DNA of 64,000 nucleotides, from positions 248,001 through 312,000 of the forward strand of contig JAECYW010000024.1 in NCBI GenBank assembly GCA_023014335.1, read 5' to 3'. The stretch comes from Galerina marginata. Lineage: Eukaryota; Basidiomycota; Agaricomycetes; Agaricales; Galerinaceae. Under the pieces are notes generated by a model. That model had not been told where the DNA came from. It ran no database searches and was given only the letters and a program-made list of their open reading frames with translations. The translations under genes were made by a program, and so were the position numbers. This document shows positions 20,798-33,800 of the stretch, piece after piece (the first letter of the stretch is position 1; the number at the start of each line of letters is the position of its first letter).

Positions 20798-23508
20798 TTA
20801 AATTTCTAATCCAGAAATTCCTAATTCTTGTCCAATTATAAGAGCTGCCTTCTCGCCAATTGCAATGGCCGTCGAATAGGTATTCTGACATTCGAGCCCA
20901 AGATAAGTCCAAAATTGGGCGGGTTATGAAAGACCAACTTACAGCATTGACGTTGGAAGGAGGAACAGAAACATCTGTTTGATTGGTCGAGTTAAAAAGT
21001 CTGTTGACAGCCCGACTGTAGACCACCTACCTGCAACTTTAAGGCCCTCGACGCCATACACATTAAGTTTGGAGTCAACGACTCCACCGCTTGCTCTTGG
21101 CTTCATTGCACAGGTCCCCAACTTCGACGCATCATCAGTAGGTCATTGGTGTAGATCAAAATTCCACTTACGGAGTGCCAGGTAGTGGCCACTGTGCTCG
21201 TAAAATAAACCAATATTCAGAAAATCACATAATGTAGTTACATACCATTACGGCGATGAAAATCATCAATTGCCGCGTCGTCGTCAGGGGTGTAAACTAT
21301 TCTAGGAGCGGCTATATCCGCAGGGCTCGTCTCCGTGGTCGTTGCGGCATTGCTCCCCTCTGGGAATTGCGGGTGAAATTGTGCCACAGGTCCTCGATAC
21401 ACGGGAAGTCGACGCATTATTTCGCGATTGTGTTTGTATGCCCATCGCAAAATTGCAACGTCAGATAACCTGCAACATGGTAAGTTGATTAATGTTCAAA
21501 TCTAGGTGTCCGAAGACGAAACGTACTCAAGCATAAACCCGGTTTCGAAATCAAGAGGGGCGTAAACATCATCAGAAACGACATGTACGCTGCCACGACA
21601 GGCCGGGTATGTCTATACGTTCATTAAAATACTCGTAACCGCATTATAATTAAGCCGCGCTTACCACGAAGTAAGCTCCTGTCAGAAATTTGGTGGAAGG
21701 TAAACCAAGAGCCTTTGAAAGGTCAGTCATTGGAGGTCTGTAAGGATCGTTAATGCTCGCGTTTAGCTGGGCATACAAAGGCGTACTTGGAAAGTCCAGT
21801 CATCCAGACGATTGGTTTGTCTGGTTTGTTGGCGAAGAAGTCTTTCCAGCGAGATTCAAACTCCGGACCAAGCTCATGCAATTCGTCTTCGTGAGGACGA
21901 AGTTTGATTGCAACATCGAAACCGCTGAAATGCCGTGTGAGGATGCTTTCGTGCGACAAAATAAAATTACGAACTTGCTCCCAAGAAGTCCAGTTCCGTT
22001 TTGGTTCCATTTATGGAGTTGCTCTAGTGGCATTCAATTCAGGAAATTGGCTATAGAACAAATTGAAAGCCTACCTTGCGTCACTACCGGGTCTCCGCTG
22101 GCCAGTGCATCGTAGGTTTCGACTGTTTGATCAATAAAGTAGGGAACACTCGCGGAAAGGTGATCTAGTTACTACTCTGTCAGTATAGAGAACGCAGGTT
22201 TCGACAACGGGTTTGTAGAGACTGTTCTAACCTACCTTGATAGTTTTCCCCCACTCCAGGAAGGTCAACAACCAGGGGGATACCAACCTTTTTGAGATGT
22301 TCTGCCGCTCCAATCCCCGAGCGTTCTAAAATCGCGGGCGATCCCAAAGATCCAGCGGAAATTACCACCAATCGTGACGCGCGCACGGTTTGAACATTCG
22401 GATCTGCATTGGGCCGTATGTCCCTGTCATTGTAGAATTCGACCCCTACGGCACGGTTATTCCTGAAAAATGTAGTTTCAGTTTTGAGAAGGGGAGAGAA
22501 GAGCGATCATTCGTACTCGAATATTACCCGTTTCACTCGACAGCCGTCGAGAACCTCAAGGTTCTTGTTTTCTTGTTGATTGTAGACAAAATTGGTCTAG
22601 AAAACGTGAGAGTCGTGAAAGCGTGAAAGATCAACAAGACCTACAGCGACATCTTGACGTTTGCCGTTCGTTTCATCTATCCATCTGAAATGTTAAGTCA
22701 GTCCTTTTCTCCAGGAAGTTGGCCATAAGGAACTCATACTTTGGCACTCTCTGAGAAGTAAACTAAGATTCCAAGCGCCACGTATGTTAATAACCAACGT
22801 ACAGCAAAAACATTCAAGGAATCGACGTGCATTGTATTGATGTCCTCGGCGTAGGGCCTGTCCTTCTCTATTTTTGGGCCGATCTCCGAAAATTGTTTGC
22901 TGCTGAGGTCGAAATGGCCGCCAAGGGAGACCTTAAGAGGGCCAGAGTATCCATGCGTAGGAGCTTCAGGCTTGACTTGGTAAGTTTCCACCTAGTTAAA
23001 ATTATTTATTCAGATGAAATGTCAGAAAAGCAGAATGAAAATACCCTTTGTAGAAACGGAAGGATGTCCTTAGACCCCCACTGTGGGTTGTTATATTCAA
23101 CCTCCCAATCGTCGTAGTCGGACGCTGAAGCACGGTTATACATGAGCCAGTTGATGGCTGATCCCCCGCCAACGCATCGACCAGTATGAACAAAGCTGGG
23201 GCGGCCGCCGACTGCATCGCTGGGTTTTCCAATATGCAAAGTTGTCGTGAGACTTCCAGGCGCAAGATGGCTAAGATACTGCCCTGGCTGGATGTGGGCT
23301 ATGTTGTTCTCGGTATGCGGGCCAGCCTCTAGAACCAGTATCTTAAGAGAGGGATCCGCCTTCGCGAGGCGTCCTGCAGTTATACAAGCAGTAGTACCAC
23401 CTTGTGGTTGGGAATCAGCTTCGTTGACGATGAGTTTATGAAGTGGAAAAACATACCTCCAGCAAAAATAACATCATAATCGTTATGGGATACGGGCGCG
23501 TTGGACAT
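20798..23508 (-). CDS. Alcohol-oxidase-like GMC oxidoreductase
   Basis: Seventeen exons on the minus strand join without a break to 614 aa: 23457-23508, 23045-23400, 22803-22991, 22740-22750, 22645-22684, 22517-22596, 22236-22462, 22075-22164, 21975-22023, 21787-21924, 21665-21737, 21527-21612, 21246-21469, 21172-21191, 21031-21121, 20943-20974, 20798-20884. The N terminus has the FAD dinucleotide motif (VIFAGGGTTACITAGRLA) and ILVLEAGPHT. GRCVGGGSAINW and SAGSLGSPAILERSGIG are the two GMC signatures. TWHSLGT holds the catalytic His and VNANTYSTA the paired Asn. The KPEAPTHGYSGPLKVS and APRIVYTPD-type blocks fit the methanol/alcohol oxidase branch, which oxidises short alcohols to aldehydes and makes H2O2. 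The C-terminal tripeptide is LEI, so there is no canonical peroxisome signal. A minus-strand TATA box lies ~66 bp upstream. One exon is only 11 nt. Confidence 0.85.
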
Positions 23509-23573
23509 GGAAAGTGTTATGAAAATGGATACCGCTGGAGGCTGAAGGAATTGGCTCTCCAGACACTGCGTCC

Positions 23574-23580
23574 TATATAA
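23574..23580 (-). promoter_or_regulatory. TATA box for GMC gene
   Basis: On the minus strand ATTATATAGG lies about 66 bp upstream of the ATG at 23508, a normal core-promoter distance. Confidence 0.5.
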
Positions 23581-26500
23581 TCCCGGTGATGCCGTTTCAA
23601 GCTTCCGGGGGTGACGCGTTGACGTTTCGAACTCGGACCCTCATTTCAGCATTTTGACGAGAGACCGGCGCTATGTTCTTTGATGCCCGTGAATTCAATA
23701 GCTGGCTTGTGGGGTGGCGCTGCTTCTAATATATAATATGATACATCATCGGTGAATTTTCGGAAGCTCCATGCAGAGGAGAAAGCTCCGGGGTAGTTTC
23801 GAAATCGAAAGAGTTTTCAACCCACATTGTAGTTTGTATCGAGTCAAACTGCGGACAGGTTGGCGATATGCAAAATCAAGACTTGTGGAATCATTCAGCA
23901 ATATGTAATGGACCATACCGGGTGAATCTTACCTCACTTGAGGCAGCACCCACATCACGCAGATGTCGCCGCAGTTACAGGAATTATGTCTGGAATACAG
24001 TTCTGAATATTCAATCGGCTGTCTCCTCATCTAGATCTCCGTCTAAGACCTGTGGGTTGTCCAGCACATCTTACACAACAGACATGCATCACGCATCCAA
24101 GAAAAGGCCTGCCTTCAGACGTGGACTTCCGGCCAATTCAGGCCTATCTCGGATAGCGTTGTGGGCAAGGTGCGAATGGACTGCTCGATCAACAAACCGC
24201 GGTGCGACCGCCCAAAGCCGCTGATGGGAAGTTACACTGTATCTAATCTAATCTAACCTCCGGCAGCTCGGCCGATACACCGTAGGGGCAGTGACAGTCA
24301 CTGTCAACACATGGATCGTCAGTTCCTCCCAGTTCCTTTCGCTTACTTATTGGCATCGCTCTGCCTGCTTGACCATATCTTGCATATCCCACAGCGGCTA
24401 CTGAACGCGTCGAATTAATCTGGTGCTGAGATTTTTTACTTTTTACTTATCCGCGGATAATTGCGCCGGTTGACGCGTTCCAGAGGGCCTCAGTCGCAAC
24501 CAACCCCTTTCGAACACAGATCAAGACTAGGGATTAGATGGGTTATAATATGCCTTGTTCGACTGTATTTGGTCGGGAAATGGAATAACGGAAAGGTATG
24601 TCCTCTTTTTGGTATGAAGAACGAACCTTTGAAATGACATTCTGTTCTTTTCGTGGCAGATGTATGTGGAGGTTATGATGTAGTCCGATGGTCGGTGTCA
24701 AACAGCTTCATCGACTGAAATACGTTACAGATGCCTACGTATGCTGCTCTCTCTCTTTCTATCCCTTATCCGAGGTCTGACTTCTGTGTATTTACAGTTA
24801 TAGGCCGCCACGTAATCCTAACCCTCCAAGATTATGGGACTGGAAACGAACCAAACAAGTTTGCTCTTTCACTTTCAATGAAGAAGACAAGGAGAGAGGA
24901 AAGAGACGCCTTTCTTTTGCCCTCAACCGCCAATACCCTTCGTGTAGGTTTTGCTTCCTTTCCATTCTTCTACTCCGAGCTCAAGCCTAACCTGCGTATT
25001 GTCCTTAGGCCTCTGACCTCAAGTACGGAATCTGGCACTGAAGACAGTAAATTCGGATCCTTAGCAGAGGCAGGGCGAATTTTTTCCTGTCCATCAGGAC
25101 AATGGAGGAGAACTTCGGGATACGATGTACGTTCGCAGTCGTCTGATTCCGGACAACTTCTTAACCGATTGGGGAAATCTCAGGGCATAAATAAGTTATA
25201 GGTCAAGAATTTGAAGACATTGTCTACCTATAACGAGTGTCTTCGTTCTATGCTGAAGTTCCCATTTCATTGTATGTCCTCTCTCCTCTTTCTTTCTACT
25301 TCGAGCCTGACATATCCCATTTATAAGCCGTCCAAAATCGCTCATCCGGTGTCATTGGTGATAGCATCTTGACGCGGAGAAAATACGTGATAAGAAGTAT
25401 CTTTATTTCGTCTATTTGAAGCTTCTAAACTGACGGGCCGAATATTACACCTTAAGGAACCGTAAAAGTCCGCTTTTTATGACGAGCAACGTTATTTATC
25501 AGTCTCTGCTCCCTTTTTTCTTCGTTTAACTTTTGACTAACGTCCCCATCAGCCGTTCGACATAAACCACCAACCGAGTAAGCCACGTCAGCAGGTACAC
25601 AACCCGACTTTTTCGACGCTGGGGTAAAATGTAATATATAGGGATGCGTGGTCTGTTCCCTTTTCTATCCTGCGTCGCCGAAATACCCTGAGCTGATGAC
25701 TTCGATTGCAGGTATTCTACACGAATTGGCGAAAGCCAGTCAATCTACCCATGATGGCTTCTCTGCTCCGAATGGCCATACCGTTTGCAAAACACCATAC
25801 GGCTATTCTCTGTCTCTGCTCCGTTCCCTCCACCTCAAAACTTTGGCTTTATGTTTATGTAGCTGTTCAAAGCATCGATTACGTGGATGACACAAGCAAA
25901 GTATCATCAACTACAACAAAACTCCAGCGTACAGTCAATATCAACGTGTCAGAGCAGCAGCACGACGTCCACGCCTGTATCGACCAACTGCTCGCCTGAA
26001 GGTTGTTCGTTTGGAATGAGAGGTTCGAGAATGGGTGGCACGGTGTATGAGGAGGCGGTGGAGGCTTTGAGAACGATCGTACGTGGTCTGAACTCTCGTT
26101 GTTTTTGCCATAGTTGACGATATCTGTCCGGTCTTTTTCCCGATGACACAGATCCTTTCAGAAACACCTTTAAACCTTCCCATGTTTAGAGGCCACGTAT
26201 TGCCGACTTTTTTCCCGACCTCCCTATGGAACCAGCGATTGTACAAGGCTTGTCATAATCGGCGCCATAGCCAGTCCCAATACCGGAACCGTCGACACCA
26301 AGGCTGAAGACACCTTGTCCATCAACGCACCTCCGTCCGTCATTTTAACACTGTCAATATCTCATCAATATCATTATTAGCCTGCCAGCGCAAAGCTCAA
26401 CCAGAATACAGGTGGCCGCCGGGTTCGCTCAAAATGAACTCGATATCCTCAAAAAAAGGATGAGAAGAGACCACTATGGAGTTCCTTGTTCATTGATGTA

Positions 26501-26858
26501 CGTATTATTCCTCTTCTACCTTTCTGTTTTACAACTGAGGCTCGTTCTTCTCAGTTGTTTCGTGCCTGTCGAGATCTTTTCTGCCGGTTAAAACTCATCC
26601 ATCCATCCATCCATCCATCCAGCTATCCGTCCGTTGAACTATATCCCATATGTACTACGTGTATGAGGTTAATACCGTATATATATTGAGCTTCTTTACT
26701 AAATGTGCTGTCATCGTCCATTGGGAACCTGGAGTAGAGAACCCAGGGTAACTAATATATTAATAATATTTTCATTTTTCAATCCCGACCCGATCTGATA
26801 ACGATGTCGGGTTCGTCGCTTTCATTCTTGCCGTCATTCATCCCTCCTTGGCGCAGCA
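23581..26858. other. Long intergenic region with unresolved fragments
   Basis: No intact gene was found. Coding-like pieces on the plus strand occur at 24731-25200 and 25700-26120 with intron-like gaps, and a short frame near 26250-26370 reads GAIASPNTGTVDTKAEDTLS. None matches a family I know. A (ATCC)n microsatellite lies at 26596-26621. The fragments look like decayed genes rather than active ones. Confidence 0.35.
26596..26621. repeat. (ATCC)n microsatellite
   Basis: About six perfect ATCC units in a row, the only clean tetranucleotide run noticed in the window. Confidence 0.9.
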
Positions 26859-28535
26859 ATGGGAGAGCATCACTTCACTCTGGACCAAGGTTTACTCTGG
26901 CATACTTTCTCGTTCATAACAGACGAAGAGAGACACGAACAATGGAACATGGCCATCCTAAAGATTAAAAATCCTCGACCTCTGCTTACCCTCCGACGTG
27001 CTTCACAGGTCTGTTCATCCTGGAGGAACCTCATCCTTTCTACCACCTCTTGGTGGGGGCGCCTAATAGATCTGACGGTCCTCGACCAAAGGTCCAACAG
27101 TTGGAGAGACGAGATCCTGCGTAGAACAGGCGAATCACCCCTCCACATTATAGGTTGTGTCGGGGAGCGCAGCGCAAAGTATTTTATCGAAGTGCTTCTC
27201 AGAAAGCACTGGAGCAGAATACGCGTACTTCACCTCGTTGGAGATACCATGGTTTTCGAGTACCTCCATTGTCATCTTCCCAAATACCTCCAATATCCCG
27301 CGCCAACTTTGGAGGTCTTCGTACTCTATGTAACCCTTGGATTCATAGACTTAGAAAAGTTCGGACTCCTCACAACGCCCCTCTTCTCTGGTTCGTCCCC
27401 GTCTCTGCGAAACTTCCGGTCATTACCCATATCCCTCGGAACTTTCATCCATGCCCCGTTCATAGCTCAACTCCATAAACTCGATCTTTCTGGATATGAC
27501 ATCAGCCTTCGGCAGTTGGTCAATATCTTTAGGACGGCTCATTCTCTTGAGGAATTAAAAGGCGTTCGCGTCACTCCGACAATGGAAACTGGGGGCGTAG
27601 CCTCTTTCGAGGTTTCTGAAATAACGCTGCCTCACCTTCGCCACATTTCCCTACATGCATCATATATCGATACGTGGCTGGCCGCCTTGTCGAATATCAC
27701 ACCTGCTCCACAATGCGAATTACAAACGGCCCTGCGTACATACAATGACCACTCTCACCAGACCTTGGAAACTCCAGACGTTCTGGCAATCTCCCGAATC
27801 CTTTCGTTCTATTCCAAGCGTTATCCCAACTCGCAAAACCCATCAGCCATGCTTTTTCATCACGGGACGAGTAGAGTTTCGATTCGACACTGCCATAATT
27901 TCCCTGCCCTTTCATCCAACGTAAAGCCTTTTGTTTTGGACACCTGGAATGCCTCCCCAGTTATATGCGACAAAAATTCTTTTGTTCTCGACACCTGGCA
28001 CGCCTTACCATCCCATACAGCTTCGATTCTGATTAAATCACTAGTTGCGTACGACCTCAGGAGCATCATTTACCTTGACCTTAAATTTGCAGAAGATTCC
28101 GGCCTCAATCCACCTGATCGAAATTTCGTCGAGTTTATATCTCTATTGATCTCAGTCGAGGCACTTACCCTCAACCTTGCAGCTATTCAATCGATTTTGG
28201 GTCTTGGTCAACTTTCTGACTCTACCCCAGCTCACGTCAATATCCTCCCTTCCCTACGGACATTACTGTACCCGTACTCACCAGATCCGACAATATCGCT
28301 GGTGATTCCCGAGTTTATATCCTGGAGACAGAAGACTGGATACGCGATTGAAGTTCTGGATATTACTCCGGGTGTGAAGGATAAAGGCAGTCGGCGTGAC
28401 TTCCGGTTTCTTGAACAAATTACAGGCCTGAAGGTGAGGCACGACGGAGTGGAATATGTCTGTGGAAGTTCGAACCCTGACGTCCTGGAGTATAACCCGC
28501 TGCCAGACCTGGAACTTTATTCCGACGAAGAATAA
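26859..28535 (+). CDS. F-box protein, paralog 3
   Basis: A single-exon frame of 558 aa. The F-box reads LDQGLLWHTFSFI with LRRASQVCSSWRNLILSTTSWW. The body aligns with the other paralogs and ends in an acidic tail (LPDLELYSDEE). It has a short private insertion near residues 355-385 made of two similar units, FVLDTWNASP and FVLDTWHALP, which makes it longer than paralogs 2 and 4. The leader before the ATG contains ATTCTTGCCGTCATTC, shared with paralogs 1 and 4, so the duplicated segment included promoter-proximal DNA. An SCF adaptor role is expected; the substrate is unknown. Confidence 0.85.
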   Translation: MGEHHFTLDQGLLWHTFSFITDEERHEQWNMAILKIKNPRPLLTLRRASQVCSSWRNLILSTTSWWGRLIDLTVLDQRSNSWRDEILRRTGESPLHIIGCVGERSAKYFIEVLLRKHWSRIRVLHLVGDTMVFEYLHCHLPKYLQYPAPTLEVFVLYVTLGFIDLEKFGLLTTPLFSGSSPSLRNFRSLPISLGTFIHAPFIAQLHKLDLSGYDISLRQLVNIFRTAHSLEELKGVRVTPTMETGGVASFEVSEITLPHLRHISLHASYIDTWLAALSNITPAPQCELQTALRTYNDHSHQTLETPDVLAISRILSFYSKRYPNSQNPSAMLFHHGTSRVSIRHCHNFPALSSNVKPFVLDTWNASPVICDKNSFVLDTWHALPSHTASILIKSLVAYDLRSIIYLDLKFAEDSGLNPPDRNFVEFISLLISVEALTLNLAAIQSILGLGQLSDSTPAHVNILPSLRTLLYPYSPDPTISLVIPEFISWRQKTGYAIEVLDITPGVKDKGSRRDFRFLEQITGLKVRHDGVEYVCGSSNPDVLEYNPLPDLELYSDEE

Positions 28536-29326
28536 ATATGTTTTTTTTTCTTCAAGGGGCAAGCATGATTGACTTCGGCTTAGATTTTGCCACAAAGGAT
28601 CCTAAAGGCGGTTCTTTTGCAGTGGACATCGAGCTGAGCTGGCAGGTAGATACTTTACAATAGTTCAGGTCTCCCAGAATAGTTAGAAGTTCAGAGCAAT
28701 AGTTGTGATAGTGGGCGATCTTAGGTATGGGAAGGAGAACACATGTGCTGCCTCGCCGGTTATCATTATAATATCCAAACTTTCGAGTTCTGCTCTTCGG
28801 CACCAAAAAATCGCACTTGCCCTTTTTGTTGTTGACCCAATGATAGCAAATACTCCGGCGCCAGCCATATATACCAGCGGGACCTTGGATCAGAAGCGTC
28901 GAGAGCGGTTATTTGTGCTGATTCGAAGGTGATTGTATCGTTCCTTCACCTCGCCCCTCTATCTATTTGGATTTATCTTCACTCCTGGATCGTGTCTTGA
29001 GAGATCGCCCATCTTGTGTAATACAATCCGTAATCTGTTGATGCCGTTCGCGAAGATGCCAATGAATACAAATCAAGAGCAGAGAAGTCGGCGGTTGACA
29101 TTGAAATGTCAGAATAAATCGATGCCACCGAGGAATTTCGTCTGGGGGTCTCCTTCGGGCTAATCTGCGATTGAAGCACCACAGGCGCTACTAGTTCGAT
29201 TTGGGTTGATAGTGGCATCATTTTGAGGAGACCGATCATTGTCCTTTCGATTTGACTTTGTATCGGAGAATTAGCAAGGCCAGAAACTGAAACCTGCCTG
29301 TACTGTCGCGTAATACTAGCCAATGA
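28536..29326. other. Intergenic with a minus-strand coding-like piece
   Basis: On the minus strand, 28979-29323 gives an open frame with a Ser-rich end (SVASIYSDISMSTADFSALD) and 28552-28868 gives further open stretches. They could be exons of a minor or decayed gene, but no splice model or family was convincing. Confidence 0.25.
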
Positions 29327-30801
29327 CTAAAAAATAAATGAGTGAGGAACGTTGGCGAACAAGATGGGATCATGAATCCGGCGTACGTGGAAGATTCTCA
29401 AGATGGTGGTTGCGTTCTGTCCTGTTTTAGCTCTTGAAATGGCCTCCGTAATCCAATGTACTTTGGCAACTTTTTCATTTTCGTCGCCATCAATATCATT
29501 TATCATATCATTCCAGGTTCTTGATTCAAAACAAGCCCCGGGATGCGCGTAGAACACTTCGTCGATCAAGTCACGGACGGCAAGAATCCTTGGCCGTACA
29601 CGGTTACGTTGGGCCGGAGTAGCTGGACCAGAAAGGCGATCTAGGTGAAGCAGTGCCTTCTCCGCCTCAAACAACAACTGGAAGATATTTTGTGGTGTGA
29701 TAAATTGCTGGACACCGGCGAGGACTGGACTGAATAGCTCATCGGGCAATGCAGAGAATTCTTCTGTACACCAGGCCAGGCCGAATTGGGCAACAAGCGC
29801 CCTATGAGCTCCGCGATCCAGAATGTCGTCTGGTACACGAAGCCCGAAAGCGAATTGAAGAACGACTGGGGTGCGACATATGCACGTCTGACACCGACAG
29901 CCCAGTGCCACCATGGTGTTCCATTCGTTCCCGGAGAGATTAGAGTAGGTTGTGTTGGAGAGTGGTGCGTGATACAGTCCGTGGAGCGTTTCGACCATTA
30001 TTTGTGCCTTGACTAGTTGCCGTAAAATTGGAAGCTCTAGGAATATCGAACCTCGGTATATATCAAGGGCTGTGTAGAGATCGCATTCCTGTCGCGTAAC
30101 CTTGAGATTGCCGCTGTATAGGTAGCCGAGGATAAAGGAAAAACTCTCCGGTGTAAATGAAGATTCTGGGAGAGCCACAGACAGCGTAACTGGAGGGTCG
30201 TCCGTATTATGCGTCCCCGCAACCGTTGACCTCTGGGCCAAAAGGACGCGACGAAAATAGGGTGAACGTGCCCTAAGGATGGAACTGTAGGAGAGAAATG
30301 CTGCGGGATGCTTGGACCGAGTCGGCACCGTGATTTTGACGTCTGCAAATGTACTACAACTTCGGATGATGAAGTATAAATGTCGCTCGTTGATGACATA
30401 GCAGCCACCGTCGTTCAGCCGAAATTCAGCACGATAACGCGCTGGGGCTGCCTTGGATGGCGAACCACTATACATGTGACGGGAATCAACAGATATGGAG
30501 CTCAAGTGTTCAGGGTTATTGTCATAGTACCTCGCTGTGCATTGGTTTACGGATCGTCAAAAAAACATAGCAGTACGGAAGGATGTAATGCACCTTGTTC
30601 CGCCAATGTCATACTGTGTGCTGCGTTCTCGTCACGCAGTTCCATCTCCTGCCTTGTCTCCCATTGAGTATCTGGAAGCTGCATACTGGGATTAAGAGCA
30701 AACGCAAGGGTTTTCAGTTCCTGTTCCCATAGCCGGGTGGAGTTTTTCATCGCTAGTTCATACAACGGCCTCAGAGCATCAAGAGCGGCGCTTTGAGTCA
30801 T
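29327..30801 (-). CDS. BTB/POZ domain protein
   Basis: Exons 30594-30801 and 29327-30534 (minus strand) join to 471 aa. The N-terminal ~70 residues are helical (LYELAMKNSTRLWEQELKTL). A conserved stretch SVDSRHMYSGSPSKAAPARY leads into the BTB fold at about residues 110-245, recognisable by FRLNDGGCYVINERHL, TFADVKI, LRARSPYFRRVL and FILGYLYSGNL. The C-terminal ~220 residues are helical like a BACK-type region. BTB proteins of this class usually act as substrate adaptors for CUL3 ubiquitin ligases. A TTCCAG acceptor sits immediately before the chosen ATG, so extra 5' exons between 30802 and ~31400 are possible and the protein may be N-terminally longer. No damage is seen in the part described. 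Confidence 0.75.
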
Positions 30802-33800
30802 CTGGAAGACAAAATTAACATAGAGCCAGGGCCACAGTTTTGGTAACCGGTACCGTCCACAATTTTGCGATGAAGTTGCTGAAGCGTTAACTTTGATAGA
30901 TGGCTTTTAAGTGAGAACGTGTGTTCAAGGTCGCAGCAACTGCCAGCAAGTGAAGATATGGTCTGGGGTTAGTTATGGAAGATCGAGGGACATTTAAGTT
31001 AATTTTAACCAACATAGCCTCTGTGTTTAGCCCACCCACGTCTGAGGTACTTGTACGGGACTTGACAGCTGGGAAGCCTGGGGTCCAAGTCGGGCGGTGC
31101 AAACAACGCTATTTCGGGCCCGATTTGGCTTTTACCATGGTGATCGCTGACCAAGCAATTTCGGACGATACGTTCCGGTCCTGTTGATTTCCAACTTCGT
31201 GCTGCAGTTCAACCGTCAACGACACCAGTTTCCTCAACTTCGCCAAGGTCAGGGAACTCAAGCTAGCGGTACTCTGGTAGCTATAGGCAGTTGCTTGTCC
31301 CAATGTCCGCCCTCAGAACTGGAATCAAAGTATCCACCATTGGTATGTTTCCCCTCTCTTTGCCCCGTGCTGGCTAACAGTGTTGAATTTCTCTCTAGTA
31401 TGTGCTGACTTCGTCCATCGACCCTTTCAGTTCTGGGACTCAGTAATACATGCAGCGGATTCTAGACCAGCGTTAGCAATATCCTTTTAGTTGCTTTGTG
31501 CCCAGCTAGTCACGACGGCTCGACGCTAACGAGCGGCTCTAGGTCACCAATTTGGCTTCAACCCACCAAATTCTCGACTCAGAACCCTGATGTTTGACTT
31601 AAACCAGGTGGTCTTCAGGAGACGATGATTATCTGACCGTTATTTTTGTAGCTCTCTGGCAAGAAGTAAATGAATTCGTTTACTGATGACTTGCTGGTCT
31701 TCTGCTCAACATCAGTGCTCAACATCAGTGATGACTCTCGCTCACTGTACGTCTTTCTTGCCCTATCTATTATCTCGTGGCCTCACTTTGATACGTCGAC
31801 AGCAACTCCGTCATTGTCTTCGACACCGTCAAACCGAAACACCTAAGGAGTGGCACTGCCTTCGGTCACCCTTGCTCCTACTGCTCTTGTCTCATATTAC
31901 AAAAAGGTACATCTGTCGTACGAACCATCGACGGGCATCGTTTCATGAAACTCCAGCCAGGAAGAATCACGAGACGGTCTGTAGTCCAATGAGCAATTTT
32001 TATGATTCACGACGCAAGAGGGAGGACAAGCGACGCCGAGGGATACGGGTTATGTTCACCTCTATATGTTCGTTCTTTGACTGATGCGTGGGCTTGTGAA
32101 AACCAGTCTTTTTCATCGACGCCTTTTATAAGTTTAGCCTTACTTCTGCCAAACGAGATCAGCAAACCCATGCACACTAGGTGGCCAGGTGTATGTTCGC
32201 GTTATCACTCCTCGTAAATAATATGAAAAACTCACGAGGTGAATTGCAGCGAACTTACTCAACAGCCGTCAAGGACGGTAAACACTGGTTTAACCACGAA
32301 GCATAGTTTTCGTCTTCATCAAGATTGACTGTAGCATTGTATGTCTGTTCTCTTGACCTGATCTATTCATCAACGGCACATCTGACTTCTGGCTGTTCAA
32401 AGTCAACGGCGCCACCGACATTGGGGCAAGATGGAGGATGAGGAACTTGTCTGCACCGAGGAGATTCGTCTTGATGTCTGCCAGCTCACAGAGGAAAACG
32501 GTCCACTGGGTCACTGAGAGTCCGGAAATGGGAACAGATTCGTCGTGGTCGTGTTTGTGGTGGTGCTCGTCCCTCGGCGGTTGCTGCATTAGATTGTATG
32601 TCTCCTCCTTTCGTTCGGAGTTTCCTTTCTGACTGAGTTTTTTTTCAGCTCCGGTATAATCAACAGGACTGGTTGTTGCGCAGGTGCAGCTGTGCTCCTA
32701 TTTCTTTTTTGGCAACCCGTGTATTCGTGCGATCATAATTTTGGCACTCCCTCCTCCACAAACTCGCCTCCGCATTCTTCCCAATCACAATCTTGATGAT
32801 CTATGCTATCCTCTGTGGGTCCCTTTTCGTACGTTGTTCGGCCGTTTACCTCATACCTAACGCCTCTGTTTCCTCAGTTGTTTACAATATCTGTCAACCT
32901 CATGAATAAAGCAAGAAACTTATGTCCAGCTCATAGCCGATTATTGCGTTAAAGTGATGCTGGCCTTACTGCTGCTCGGCGCTCGCAGGTCTCAAGACTA
33001 TCAATCACCGACCTCGACCTAGTTGGATTCAAAGCTGCTCTTCCGACGATTCAGCCTCCAACAGCAAGAATTTGTGTCCTTGGTGGAAGGCCGACAACAC
33101 TTGGCAGTAAATGTCGAACATATTAACCTAGAGTTGGAGCCTTGGTTACGGTGGAGCGAGGAAGTTGGGACGATGCGTTTTGCCGGTGATCGTGCGTTTT
33201 CTTGCGCTTTCCTTTTTCTGAGGCGGTCGGGGCTCATTGTTTTCCACGTCATTTCCAGCCCGCCAATCAAAAAATGAAGGACTGGTACCGTTCCTGTCAA
33301 TATTGATCACCTTATCGCTGTTTGTATTATCAACATCGCTGCCAGGCGGCCGACGTGAAACTAAACGAACTTTTACCCTAAGAGGGTTGTGCGGAGACAA
33401 CTCTCCAATACTTTGTCTGTGTCTTGAGTCGTGCGTTCTCTCTCTTACTTCTGCTTACTTGGGTTCATTCTTCCCAATCTAAAGAATAATCCCATTTCAG
33501 CATTAAAGGGAGCTGCACCGACGACGTGGACAGGTTGGCGGCCTATGACTTGATCCTGAAGGAGCTCTGCCGACCTGGTCAGGCTCGTGGGCCAGTCGTC
33601 GCCATCGCCATTGGTGCTATCGGGAGCGCCCTCGTAATGCAGATTCATCGCTTCACTCGGAATGGGTGGTTCTTTAAGCCATTCAACGATGCTATCAATA
33701 ATCGAAGTTTGAAAACAGTTTTTTGCTTCATTGTGCTTAGACAAGACGCTGTAGCCCAATGTCAATAATATGGTTCTTGACAAATGTAGCCCCGACCACG

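Noticed and set aside
21750..22033. Apparent frameshift in the GMC gene
   Set aside because: A GTTCGT..TTTCAG intron between 21974 and 21925 explains the frame change and restores conserved sequence.
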